Positions 24,859 through 32,216 of a DNA stretch of 64,000 bases are shown here, one piece after another (the first letter of the stretch is position 1; each line of letters begins with the position of its first letter). The stretch is taken from NCBI GenBank assembly GCA_046330255.1, contig JAXLTC010000002.1:682001-746000 (forward strand), given 5' to 3'. The position numbers were made by a program, and so were the translations under genes. The notes under the pieces were generated by a model. The model made no database searches. It was not told where the DNA came from and saw only the letters and a list, made by a program, of their open reading frames with translations. This DNA is from JBBSBL01 sp046330255 (GTDB lineage Bacteria; Actinomycetota; Thermoleophilia; Solirubrobacterales; Solirubrobacteraceae).

Positions 24859-25923
24859 CTACCGCAGCACCAGGCAGTGCTCGGGGTGCCAGCCGAGGCG
24901 TACCCGGTCGCCCAGCTCCCAGCGGTCGTCCGAGCGCGCGCGGTGGGTGTTCTGCTCGAGCGCGACGAGGCGGGCGTCGTCGCCGAGGTCGACGATCACC
25001 TGGGTGGTGGTGCCGACGTAGACGCGCTCGGCGATCGTTCCCTCGAGCGAGACCATGCCCTCCTCGAGCTCGTCCACCCAGATCTTCTCCGGGCGGACCG
25101 AGAGCTGGACCGCGTCGCCCTGGCCGGCGCCCTCCGGCAGCTTCGCCGGGACGACCTGGCCGGTCGGGATCCGCACGCCGCCGTCCGAGACGACTCCCTC
25201 GATCAGGTTCGAGATCCCGATGAAGCCGGCGACGAACGCCTTGGCCGGCCGCTCGTAGACCTCCTCCGGGGCGCCGCACTGCTCGACCACGCCGTCGTGC
25301 ATGACCGCGATCCGGTCGGACATCGCGAGCGCCTCCTCCTGGTCGTGGGTCACGTAGATGAACGTGATCCCGACCTCGCGCTGGATCGACTTGAGCTCGA
25401 CCTGCATCTGCTTGCGCAGCTTGAGGTCGAGCGCGCCGAGCGGCTCGTCGAGCAGCAGCACGGCGGGTCGGTTGACCAGCGCGCGCGCGAGCGCGACGCG
25501 CTGGCGCTGGCCGCCCGACAGCTCGCGCGGCTTGGCCTTGCGGCGGCCGCCGAGCTGGACGAGCTCGAGCGCCTCGCCGACGCGCTGCTCGATCTCCGCC
25601 TTGCCCACCTTGCGGCGCCGCAGCCCGAAGCCGACGTTGCCCTCCACGTCCAGGTGGTCGAAGAGCGCGTAGCTCTGGAACACCGTGTTGACGTTGCGCT
25701 TGTAGGGCGGCACGGTCGCGACCGGCTCGCCCTCGAGCAGGATCTTGCCCTCGCTCGGCTGCTCGAACCCGGCGAGCATCCGCAGCGTCGTGGTCTTGCC
25801 GCAGCCCGACGGGCCGAGCAGCGAGAAGAACTCGCCCTCCTCGACGCCGAGCGTCAGGTCGTCGACGGCGGTGAAGTCGCCGAAGCGCTTGGTCACGGAC
25901 TCGAGCCTGACTGCCTCGCTCAC
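24859..25923 (-). CDS. Polyamine-type ABC transporter ATP-binding protein
   Basis: 354 residues, PotA-like. It contains Walker A GPSGCGKTTT (about residues 37-46), the Q-loop NVNTVFQSYALF, signature LSGGQRQRVALARAL, Walker B VLLLDEPLGALD, the H-loop VTHDQEEAL, and a C-terminal TOBE domain (about residues 270-354). The GTG overlaps the permease stop by 4 bp (GTGA). It is the last gene of the Rieske-TetR-binding protein-permease-permease-ATPase operon. The ATPase powers import; the ligand class (spermidine/putrescine or related cationic amines) is inferred from the family. Confidence 0.93.
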   Translation of the reverse strand: MSEAVRLESVTKRFGDFTAVDDLTLGVEEGEFFSLLGPSGCGKTTTLRMLAGFEQPSEGKILLEGEPVATVPPYKRNVNTVFQSYALFDHLDVEGNVGFGLRRRKVGKAEIEQRVGEALELVQLGGRRKAKPRELSGGQRQRVALARALVNRPAVLLLDEPLGALDLKLRKQMQVELKSIQREVGITFIYVTHDQEEALAMSDRIAVMHDGVVEQCGAPEEVYERPAKAFVAGFIGISNLIEGVVSDGGVRIPTGQVVPAKLPEGAGQGDAVQLSVRPEKIWVDELEEGMVSLEGTIAERVYVGTTTQVIVDLGDDARLVALEQNTHRARSDDRWELGDRVRLGWHPEHCLVLR

Positions 25924-26822
25924 TCCCCCACCTCTCCCGCGGTGACGTTCGCCAGCCCGCTCTCCTTGCGCCCGAAGAAGCGCGGCAGCAGCACGGCCAG
26001 CCCGATGATGCAGACCGAGATGAGCATCATCGTCGTCCCGATCGCGTTGATGGTCGGCGAGACGCCCGTGCGGATCGCCGAGTAGATGCGCACCGGCAGC
26101 GGCTGCGGCGACTCCCCGGTGACGAAGAACGAGATCACGAAGTCGTCGAAGCTGAGCGCGAAGATCAGCAGCCCCGCGGCGAGGATCGCGGGCCACAGCG
26201 CCGGGAGCGTGACGAGCCGCAGCGCCTGGAACGGCGTGGCGCCGAGGTCCATCGCCGCCTCCTCGGGGTCGGCGCCGAGCGCCGAGAGCCGCGCGCGCAC
26301 GACCACCGTCACGTAGGAGATCGAGAACGTGATCTGGGCCAGCATCACGGTCAGCAGCGACAGCTTGACCGCGAACTGGGAGAACAGCAGCAGCGCGGAG
26401 ACGCCGGCCACGATCTCCGGCGTGACGAGCGGCACCAGCATCAGCACGTTCGCGCCGCTGCTCCAGCGGGTGCGCGCCCGCACCAGCCCGAGCGCGAGAG
26501 CGGTGCCGAGGATCGTGCCGCCGACCATCGTGACCGCCGCGATCTCGAGCGACGCCTGGAGCGATGCGACCAGCGTCGGGTCGTTCCAGAACTTCTCGTA
26601 CCACTGCAGCGAGACGCCCTTCATCACCGACAGCGAGCGCTGCCCGTTGAACGAGAAGACCACCACGACGGCGATCGGCAGAAAGAGCCAGAGGTAGACG
26701 AGCCAGGTGAAGGCACGCAGGAAGCGGGGGCGGTCGAAGTCCTTGGGCGGCTTGGTGCGCTCGCCGGCGCCCTTTCGCTCGACCGCCACGCGCCCGGCCC
26801 CGCTCGCGGCGTCGACGCTCAC
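25920..26822 (-). CDS. Polyamine-type ABC transporter permease (PotC-like)
   Basis: 300 residues, about six transmembrane helices. The cytoplasmic EAA loop reads EEAAMDLGATPFQALRLVTLPALWP (about residues 195-219), which contacts the ATPase. A hydrophilic 40-residue N-terminus precedes the first helix (FLRAFTWLVYLWLFLPIAVVVVFSF). The GTG overlaps the stop of the preceding permease gene by 4 bp. Forms the transmembrane pair with that permease. Confidence 0.92.
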   Translation of the reverse strand: MSVDAASGAGRVAVERKGAGERTKPPKDFDRPRFLRAFTWLVYLWLFLPIAVVVVFSFNGQRSLSVMKGVSLQWYEKFWNDPTLVASLQASLEIAAVTMVGGTILGTALALGLVRARTRWSSGANVLMLVPLVTPEIVAGVSALLLFSQFAVKLSLLTVMLAQITFSISYVTVVVRARLSALGADPEEAAMDLGATPFQALRLVTLPALWPAILAAGLLIFALSFDDFVISFFVTGESPQPLPVRIYSAIRTGVSPTINAIGTTMMLISVCIIGLAVLLPRFFGRKESGLANVTAGEVGE

Positions 26823-27670
26823 GCGACCGCCTCCTCGCGCGAGGCCCGCGCCGCCGAGCGCAGGTAGAAGTACATCCAGCACATCAGGAACGTCATCAGC
26901 ACGATCGTCAACGCCGAGCCGAAGGGCCAGTTGTTGGCCGAGTAGAACTGCTGCTGGATCAGGTTGCCGACCATGTAGGTCTCGGGCCCGCCGAGCAGGT
27001 CGGCCGAGACGAAGTCGCCGACCGCGGGCAGGAACACCAGCACGCATCCGGCGAGCACGCCCTGGAACGTCGCCGGCCAGGTGACGTGGCGAAACGTCTG
27101 GAAGGGAGAGCCGTAGAGGTCCTTCCCGGCCTCGATCAGCGCCGGGTCCATGCGGTCCAGCGACGCGTAGATCGGCAGCACCATGAACGCCATGTAGCCA
27201 TACACGAGGCCCCCGATGACGGCGTATGGCGTGTTCAGGAACTGGATCGCGGTGTCCGAGATGCCGAGGTCGCGGATCACGCCGTTGACCAGGCCCTCGT
27301 CGGAGAGCAGCACGACCCACGCGTAGGTGCGCACGAGGTAGTTGATGAAGAACGGCAGCACCACGAGCGCGATCAGGATGTGCTTGCGGCGCCCCCCGAA
27401 GCGCGCGATGTAGTAGGCGACGGGATAGCCGATCAGCAGGCAGAGCAGTCCCGTCCCGACCGCGTATAGGAGCGAGCGCAGCAGCACCGGGGCGAACAGC
27501 GGGTCGAACACGTTCGCGTAGTTCTGGGTGTTCCACGCGTAGGTGACGTTGCCGAGGTCGTCGGTGTTGCCGAGCGACACCGCGACCGTGAGCCCGAGCG
27601 GCACGGCGAACAGCAGGAGGAGCCACAGGCCGCCGGGGATCAAGAAGCGCGGCCAGAAGCTGCTCCTCAC
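26819..27670 (-). CDS. Polyamine-type ABC transporter permease (PotB-like)
   Basis: 283 residues, six predicted helices, with the EAA-like loop EAGKDLYGSPFQTFRHVTWPATFQG near residue 195. PotB/PotC-type features include VVLPFFINYLVRTYAW and AVGDFVSADLLGGPETYMVGNLI. The GTG overlaps the binding-protein stop by 4 bp (GTGA). Its position between binding protein and second permease is the standard order for this transporter class. Confidence 0.92.
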   Translation of the reverse strand: MRSSFWPRFLIPGGLWLLLLFAVPLGLTVAVSLGNTDDLGNVTYAWNTQNYANVFDPLFAPVLLRSLLYAVGTGLLCLLIGYPVAYYIARFGGRRKHILIALVVLPFFINYLVRTYAWVVLLSDEGLVNGVIRDLGISDTAIQFLNTPYAVIGGLVYGYMAFMVLPIYASLDRMDPALIEAGKDLYGSPFQTFRHVTWPATFQGVLAGCVLVFLPAVGDFVSADLLGGPETYMVGNLIQQQFYSANNWPFGSALTIVLMTFLMCWMYFYLRSAARASREEAVA

Positions 27671-28788
27671 GCGGCCCGCACCTCCGTCCAGACGCGGTTC
27701 CACTCGGCCGTGCCCTCCGCCCCGAGGTCCTCCCATTGGGTGCCGTGCTTGAGGTCGCGGACCGTGACGTCGATCGCCGGGTCGTCCTTGACGAGCTCGG
27801 CGAATGTCTTGGTCGCGCCGACGTTCGGCATCAGGTAGCCGATGTACTCGACGTTCTTGGCGGCGTGCTCGGGCCGCAGCATCCAGTCGATGAACAGCAG
27901 CGCGGTGCCGGGATGCTCGGCGTTGACGGGGATCGCCATCGTGTCGTTGCCGACCGGGATGCCCTCCTTGCACTTCTGAAAGCGGAAGACGCTGGGGTCG
28001 TCGACCTGGCCGCGCACGTTCACGACGTCGCCGTTCCACGCGTGCTGGATCCACGCGTTGCCGCTCGTGAGGGCCTGGATCGTGTTCGACGTGTAGCCGC
28101 GCAGGTTCTGCTTCTGATGGAGCAGGATCTTCTTGCTCTCGGCGAGCTGGGCCGCGTCGGTCGTGTTGAGGTCGAAGCCGCCGAGCATGTTGGCCTCGCC
28201 GACGCATTCCTCGAAGTCGTCGAGCATGAACGTCTTGCCCTTGCCCTGCGGATTGCTCAGGTCGTTCCAGGAGCCGGTCATCCCGCCGACCTTGTCCGAG
28301 CGCCAGCAGATGCCCGTGCAGTAGACCGAGTAGGGCACCGTGTGGCGGGAGGCCGGGTCGTACGGCGGGTCGTCGAAGTACCCGTAGAGCGCGCGGGCGT
28401 TGTGCAGCCGGTGCCGCGGCAGGTCGAGCAGCAGGTTCGCCCGGATCATCCGCGCGACGTAGTCCGAGGTCGGGAAGATCACGTCGTAGCGGTTCCCCGC
28501 GCGCATCTTCGAGAGCATCCCCGGCATCGAGTCGAAGTACGACTGGCGAACCTTGACCCCGTAGCGCTTCTCGAACCCCGTGAGCAGGCTCGGCTCGATG
28601 TACTCCGAGTAGTTGAAGTAGACGAGGTCGCCGTCCGGCCGCGCGGGGATCTTGCGCGCGGTGTCGCCGCCGAAGGCGCGCGTGAGCCCGCAGCCCGCGG
28701 GGCCGAGCGCGGCGGCGCCGAGCGCGAGCGAGCCGGCTCCGCGCAGGAAGCGTCGGCGGCTCAGCGGCGTCCACAGCGGATCGGTCAC
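27667..28788 (-). CDS. Tat-exported polyamine-type substrate-binding lipoprotein
   Basis: 373 residues, PotD/PotF-like. The N-terminus PLSRRRFLRGAGSLALGAAALGPAGCG carries a twin-arginine motif (SRRRFL) and a lipobox-like GPAGC, so it is probably a Tat-exported lipoprotein. Mature features match the family: YFNYSEYIEPSLLTGFEKRYGVKV, YDVIFPTSDYVARMI, and VPYSVYCTGICWRSDKV. Relatives bind putrescine, spermidine or similar cationic ligands. The GTG overlaps the TetR stop by 4 bp. The ligand cannot be read from sequence alone. Confidence 0.9.
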   Translation of the reverse strand: MTDPLWTPLSRRRFLRGAGSLALGAAALGPAGCGLTRAFGGDTARKIPARPDGDLVYFNYSEYIEPSLLTGFEKRYGVKVRQSYFDSMPGMLSKMRAGNRYDVIFPTSDYVARMIRANLLLDLPRHRLHNARALYGYFDDPPYDPASRHTVPYSVYCTGICWRSDKVGGMTGSWNDLSNPQGKGKTFMLDDFEECVGEANMLGGFDLNTTDAAQLAESKKILLHQKQNLRGYTSNTIQALTSGNAWIQHAWNGDVVNVRGQVDDPSVFRFQKCKEGIPVGNDTMAIPVNAEHPGTALLFIDWMLRPEHAAKNVEYIGYLMPNVGATKTFAELVKDDPAIDVTVRDLKHGTQWEDLGAEGTAEWNRVWTEVRAA

Positions 28789-29450
28789 GACGGCACCCTC
28801 CGCGCGAACGGTAACCGCTCCAGCCCGAGCTCGGGGGCCAGCGCGGCGCCGATCGCCGTGCGCGCCGCGCGCAGGTCCATCGCCGGGTCGCCGAGCAGCG
28901 CGCGCACGCTGTAGCCGTCCACCAGAGCCATCGCACGGTCCGCCAGATCGCCCGGGTCGCAGCGCTCGAACTCCCCGCTCCGAACGCCCTCGGCGATCGG
29001 CTTCTCGAGCCATGCGCGGTAGCGCTCGTACAGGCGGGCGGCGACCGGCTGCAGCGTCGGGTTGCGCACCGCGCGCAGCCACAGCTCGACCCAGAGCACC
29101 CAGTCGCGCTCGAGCACACCGGGCCACGGCAGGCACGAGTCGATCGCGTCGGCCAGGCGCCGGGCGGCGGTGCCACCCTCCTGGTCGTCGCCCTCCTCGC
29201 GCATGCGCACCGCGCCGGCGAGCTCGAAGGAGTGCTCGAGCGCCTCGCCCAGCAGGGCCTCACGGGTGTCGAAGTGGTAGTGGACCAGAGCGGTCGAGAC
29301 TCCGGCCGCGCGCGCGATCCGGGCGATGCGGACCTCGTCGATCCCGACCTCCGCGATCACCTCGCAGGCGGCGTCGAGGATGCGGTCGCGGCTGCTCGCC
29401 GCGGAGGCGGGCTCGGACACGCCCGCTTCGGCGGCGGCGCCCGGGCTCAT
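28785..29450 (-). CDS. TetR/AcrR family transcriptional regulator
   Basis: 221 residues. The N-terminal helix-turn-helix spans about residues 20-65 (SRDRILDAACEVIAEVGIDEVRIARIARAAGVSTALVHYHFDTREALL), the canonical TetR pattern; the remainder is the helical ligand-binding and dimerisation domain. The ATG overlaps the Rieske stop by 4 bp (ATGA), so it is translated within the operon it probably controls. It is the best candidate for the protein that binds the operators at 23080 and 30633. The similarity to BetI-like regulators of quaternary-amine genes is only general. Confidence 0.9.
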   Translation of the reverse strand: MSPGAAAEAGVSEPASAASSRDRILDAACEVIAEVGIDEVRIARIARAAGVSTALVHYHFDTREALLGEALEHSFELAGAVRMREEGDDQEGGTAARRLADAIDSCLPWPGVLERDWVLWVELWLRAVRNPTLQPVAARLYERYRAWLEKPIAEGVRSGEFERCDPGDLADRAMALVDGYSVRALLGDPAMDLRAARTAIGAALAPELGLERLPFARRVPS

Positions 29451-30616
29451 TCCCGTCCGCGCCCCAGGTCGCGGCGGACGCGGTCGGCGAACCACGCCAC
29501 CGCCTCCTCGCGCCGGGACAGCGGCCCGCACTCGTAGCCCTCGCTCGCGAGCCCGCGCTGGACGTTGTCGACGATCTCGATGTCCTCGTTGAGCACGTCG
29601 CCGTTCAGGCGCAGGTTCAGCCGCTGCGCGAGCCGCGTGACGGGGCCGCAGCGCGGATGGCGGTAGATGCCCCAGACGTCGCGTGTGCGGGCGACGCCGG
29701 CCGGCACCATCTGCCACGTGTTGACCTGGTCCGGGTAGAGGTCGATCGTCGTGTTCGGATAGATGAAGGCGTAGCGCCACACGTTGCGCGCATCCTCCCC
29801 CAAGCCGGGCATCGGATGCGCCGCTCGCCGGTAGAGGCGCTCGGCGCGGTTGGAGGAGGGCTTGTCGCGAAACGGCGCCTCGACCCAGATCCAGTCCTCG
29901 CCGAGCTCGGTCTCGTAGCGCTGGTAGTCGAGCATCCGCATCAGACCCGGGTGCGCGATCGGTACGTGGTAGCCCTCCAGGTAGTTGTCGACCACGACCT
30001 TCCAGTTGGCCGGCTGGGAGTGCGCGCGCGGCGAGTCGCCGTCGTCGCCGGCGGTGTAGGGGCCGAAGCGCTCCAGATCGGCGATGCCGTACGGCGCCAG
30101 GCGCTCCCGCAGGCCCGCCAGCCGCTCGCCCAGCGCCGGCGCGTCGAGATCGAGGTTCACGAAGACCAGGCCCTCGAAGGCCTCGACCCGCGCGGGGTGC
30201 AGCCCGAGGCACGACTTGTCGAGGCCCTCGTAGGTGCGCGCCTCGGGCACGCCGACGAGCGAGCCGTCGAGCCTGTAGGTCCAGCCGTGGTAGCGGCAGC
30301 GGATCGCCTTCTTGGCGGTGCCCGCGCCGGCGAGCAGGCGCGAGCCGCGGTGGCGGCACACGTTGCGGAACGCGCGCAGCCCGCCGTCCTCGTCGCGGAC
30401 CACCAGCACCGGCTGATCCCCGGCCTGGGCGGTCAGGTAGCTGCCGGGGACCGGCAGGTCGCCCACGTGCCCGGCGAGCTGCCAGGTGCGGGAGAAGATC
30501 GCGCGCTGCTCGCGGGCGAGGACGAGCGGGTCGAGGTAGAGGCGCGGCTCGAGCGCACGGCCGGCCGCGCCCTCGCGGGCGACGCTTCCGGCGGCGGTGG
30601 CGCTCAACGCGGACAC
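29447..30616 (-). CDS. Rieske non-heme iron oxygenase, alpha subunit
   Basis: 389 residues. The Rieske [2Fe-2S] ligands are Cys87, His89, Cys107 and His110 (CRH...CRYH). The catalytic domain has His217 and His222 in DNYLEGYHVPIAH and a downstream acidic ligand in NEDIEIVDNV. The residue bridging the two centres is Glu214 rather than the usual Asp; glutamate there is known in carnitine oxygenase CntA. With the polyamine/quaternary-amine transporter genes, N-demethylation or C-N cleavage of a methylated amine is a reasonable inference. No reductase gene is adjacent, so electrons must come from elsewhere. The GTG start is preferred; TTG nine bases later is an alternative. Confidence 0.88.
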   Translation of the reverse strand: MSALSATAAGSVAREGAAGRALEPRLYLDPLVLAREQRAIFSRTWQLAGHVGDLPVPGSYLTAQAGDQPVLVVRDEDGGLRAFRNVCRHRGSRLLAGAGTAKKAIRCRYHGWTYRLDGSLVGVPEARTYEGLDKSCLGLHPARVEAFEGLVFVNLDLDAPALGERLAGLRERLAPYGIADLERFGPYTAGDDGDSPRAHSQPANWKVVVDNYLEGYHVPIAHPGLMRMLDYQRYETELGEDWIWVEAPFRDKPSSNRAERLYRRAAHPMPGLGEDARNVWRYAFIYPNTTIDLYPDQVNTWQMVPAGVARTRDVWGIYRHPRCGPVTRLAQRLNLRLNGDVLNEDIEIVDNVQRGLASEGYECGPLSRREEAVAWFADRVRRDLGRGRE

Positions 30617-30632
30617 CCTCTCGCTCCCATCC

Positions 30633-30656
30633 TGACTTTGTAGTCAATCACATGAT
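30633..30656. promoter_or_regulatory. TetR-type operator, site 2 (divergent promoter)
   Basis: TGACTTTGTAGTCA (arms TGACT/AGTCA) followed directly by ATCACATGAT, itself a palindrome (ATCA-CA-TGAT). It lies in the 55-bp gap between the Rieske gene and the divergent small gene, so one occupied site could control both directions. A TAACTT hexamer, a possible -10 for the rightward unit, starts at its end. The matching site at 23080-23103 supports a real regulon. Confidence 0.75.
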
Positions 30657-30671
30657 AACTTCGGCCGCACC

Positions 30672-31013
30672 ATGCGCCGCCGCGATGCTCGCCAGGCGTG
30701 GCTGTCGCTCACACCGGAGCCCGAGCGCGAGTTGCCGCGCGCTGTCGCGACGCTGCGATGCGGCGGCTCGGCGCCGGCGGACGCGGTGGCTCGCGAGCGC
30801 GCCCGCGCCGCCCGCCTGGTGCTGCACGGGACCCGGCGGGCCTGGCTGGCGTGGCTTCACGAGGCGCTCGCGCTGGCCGAGCGCGAGCCGGCCGGCGACC
30901 CCGAGCTCGCCGAGGCCCGAGCCCTGGTCCTGGACGTGATCTCCAACCATCACGCGCTGGCCCTCGGACTGGCCGAGCGCACCAACCACCTCGTCAAGAA
31001 CGGAGCCCCATGA
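30672..31013 (+). CDS. Small protein of unknown function before the acyl-CoA dehydrogenase
   Basis: 113 residues, Arg/Ala/Leu-rich and probably all-helical, with no recognised domain. The C-terminal third (ALVLDVISNHHALALGLAERTNHLV) contains paired histidines and looks like a conserved helix. The evidence for a real gene is positional: it begins 16 bp after the operator and its stop overlaps the acyl-CoA dehydrogenase start (ATGA), the same coupling used throughout the cluster. It could be an accessory or chaperone-like subunit, but no function is proposed. Confidence 0.7.
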   Translation: MRRRDARQAWLSLTPEPERELPRAVATLRCGGSAPADAVARERARAARLVLHGTRRAWLAWLHEALALAEREPAGDPELAEARALVLDVISNHHALALGLAERTNHLVKNGAP

Positions 31014-32212
31014 GCACGATCGAGACCACCGTCACCCCCGGGCTCCCGCTCGAGCTGACCGCCGAGCAGCTCGACCTCCAGGCGCGCGCGCGGCGCTTCG
31101 TCGACGACGTCCTGATCCCCAACGAGGAGGCCGCCGAGCGCGCCGGCGGCCGCATCGACGACGAGCTGAAGGCGCGGATCAAGCGTGAGGCGCTCGACGC
31201 CGGGCTCGCGGGCGGGCTGCACGCGCCGGAGCACGGCGGCCAGGGCTGGTCGAAGGTCGACTGGTTCCTCGTCGAGGAGCAGTACGGACGCTCCACCAAC
31301 GCCCTCTCGTGGCACGTCCCGACCGCCTACAACGTGCTCGCCAACGGCACGCCCGAGCAGATCGAGCGCTACCTGCGTCCGGGCCTGCGCGGCGAGACGC
31401 ACGACGCCTACGCGGTCACCGAGGAGCACGCCGGATCGGACCCGTCGCGGATCGAGACGACCGCCGTGCGCACCGACGCGGGCTGGCGCATCAACGGCGA
31501 GAAGTGGTTCGTCACCTACGGTGACGTGGCCGCCGTCTACATCGTGATGGCCAAGGCGCTCGTCGACGGCGAGGAGCTCCCGACCCTGTTCCTGGTGGAC
31601 CGCGAGGCCGACGGCATCGAGGTCGTCGACGACCCGCCCTTCACCCACACCTACCCGCACGGCCATCCGACCGTGCGCTTCACCGACGTCGAGGTCGGCG
31701 ATGACGCGGTCGTCTCCGAGCTCGGGTCGGGCGAGGACCTGCAGCGCGCCTGGTTCACCGAGGAGCGCCTCGGGATCGCGGCGCGCGGCGTGGGCTCGAT
31801 GTGGCGCCTGCTCGAGGAGTCGGTCGCGTGGGCGACCGGGCGCGAGCAGGGCGGCGGGCGCATCTACGACTACCAGGGCGTGTCGTTCCCGCTCGCGGAC
31901 TCCGCCGCCGACGCGGCCGCGGGCAGGGCGCTGACGCTCGGGGTGTGCGCGATGGCGGACGCCGGCGCCAACCCGAAGATCGTTCACGGCAAGGCCTCGA
32001 TGGCGAAGCTCTTCGTGAGCGAGCGGGCCTGGATCTGCGCCGACCGGGCGGTGCAGGCCTTCGGAGGGCGCGGCTACATCCGCACCAACGTCGCCGAGCG
32101 GTTCCTGCGCGAGCTGCGGGTCGACCGCATCTGGGAGGGCACCAGCGAGATCCAGCGCCTGATCGTCGCCCGCGGGCTGGAGCGCCGCGGCGTCGAGGCG
32201 ATGCTCCACTAG
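31010..32212 (+). CDS. Acyl-CoA dehydrogenase family protein
   Basis: 400 residues, normal length. Family signatures include AYAVTEEHAGSDPSRIETTA (about residues 137-156), GWRINGEKWFVTYGD, the AVQAFGGRGYIRTNVAERFLRELRVDRIWEGTSEIQRLIVAR block (about residues 345-386), with the usual C-terminal Arg-rich helix. The expected catalytic Glu lies in the WEGTSEIQ segment. It uses FAD and electron-transfer flavoprotein to make alpha,beta-unsaturated CoA esters. Gene context suggests the CoA ester of a small amine-derived carboxylate, for example a butyrobetaine-like compound, made by the following synthetase. Confidence 0.92.
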   Translation: MSTIETTVTPGLPLELTAEQLDLQARARRFVDDVLIPNEEAAERAGGRIDDELKARIKREALDAGLAGGLHAPEHGGQGWSKVDWFLVEEQYGRSTNALSWHVPTAYNVLANGTPEQIERYLRPGLRGETHDAYAVTEEHAGSDPSRIETTAVRTDAGWRINGEKWFVTYGDVAAVYIVMAKALVDGEELPTLFLVDREADGIEVVDDPPFTHTYPHGHPTVRFTDVEVGDDAVVSELGSGEDLQRAWFTEERLGIAARGVGSMWRLLEESVAWATGREQGGGRIYDYQGVSFPLADSAADAAAGRALTLGVCAMADAGANPKIVHGKASMAKLFVSERAWICADRAVQAFGGRGYIRTNVAERFLRELRVDRIWEGTSEIQRLIVARGLERRGVEAMLH

Positions 32213-32216
32213 CGCG

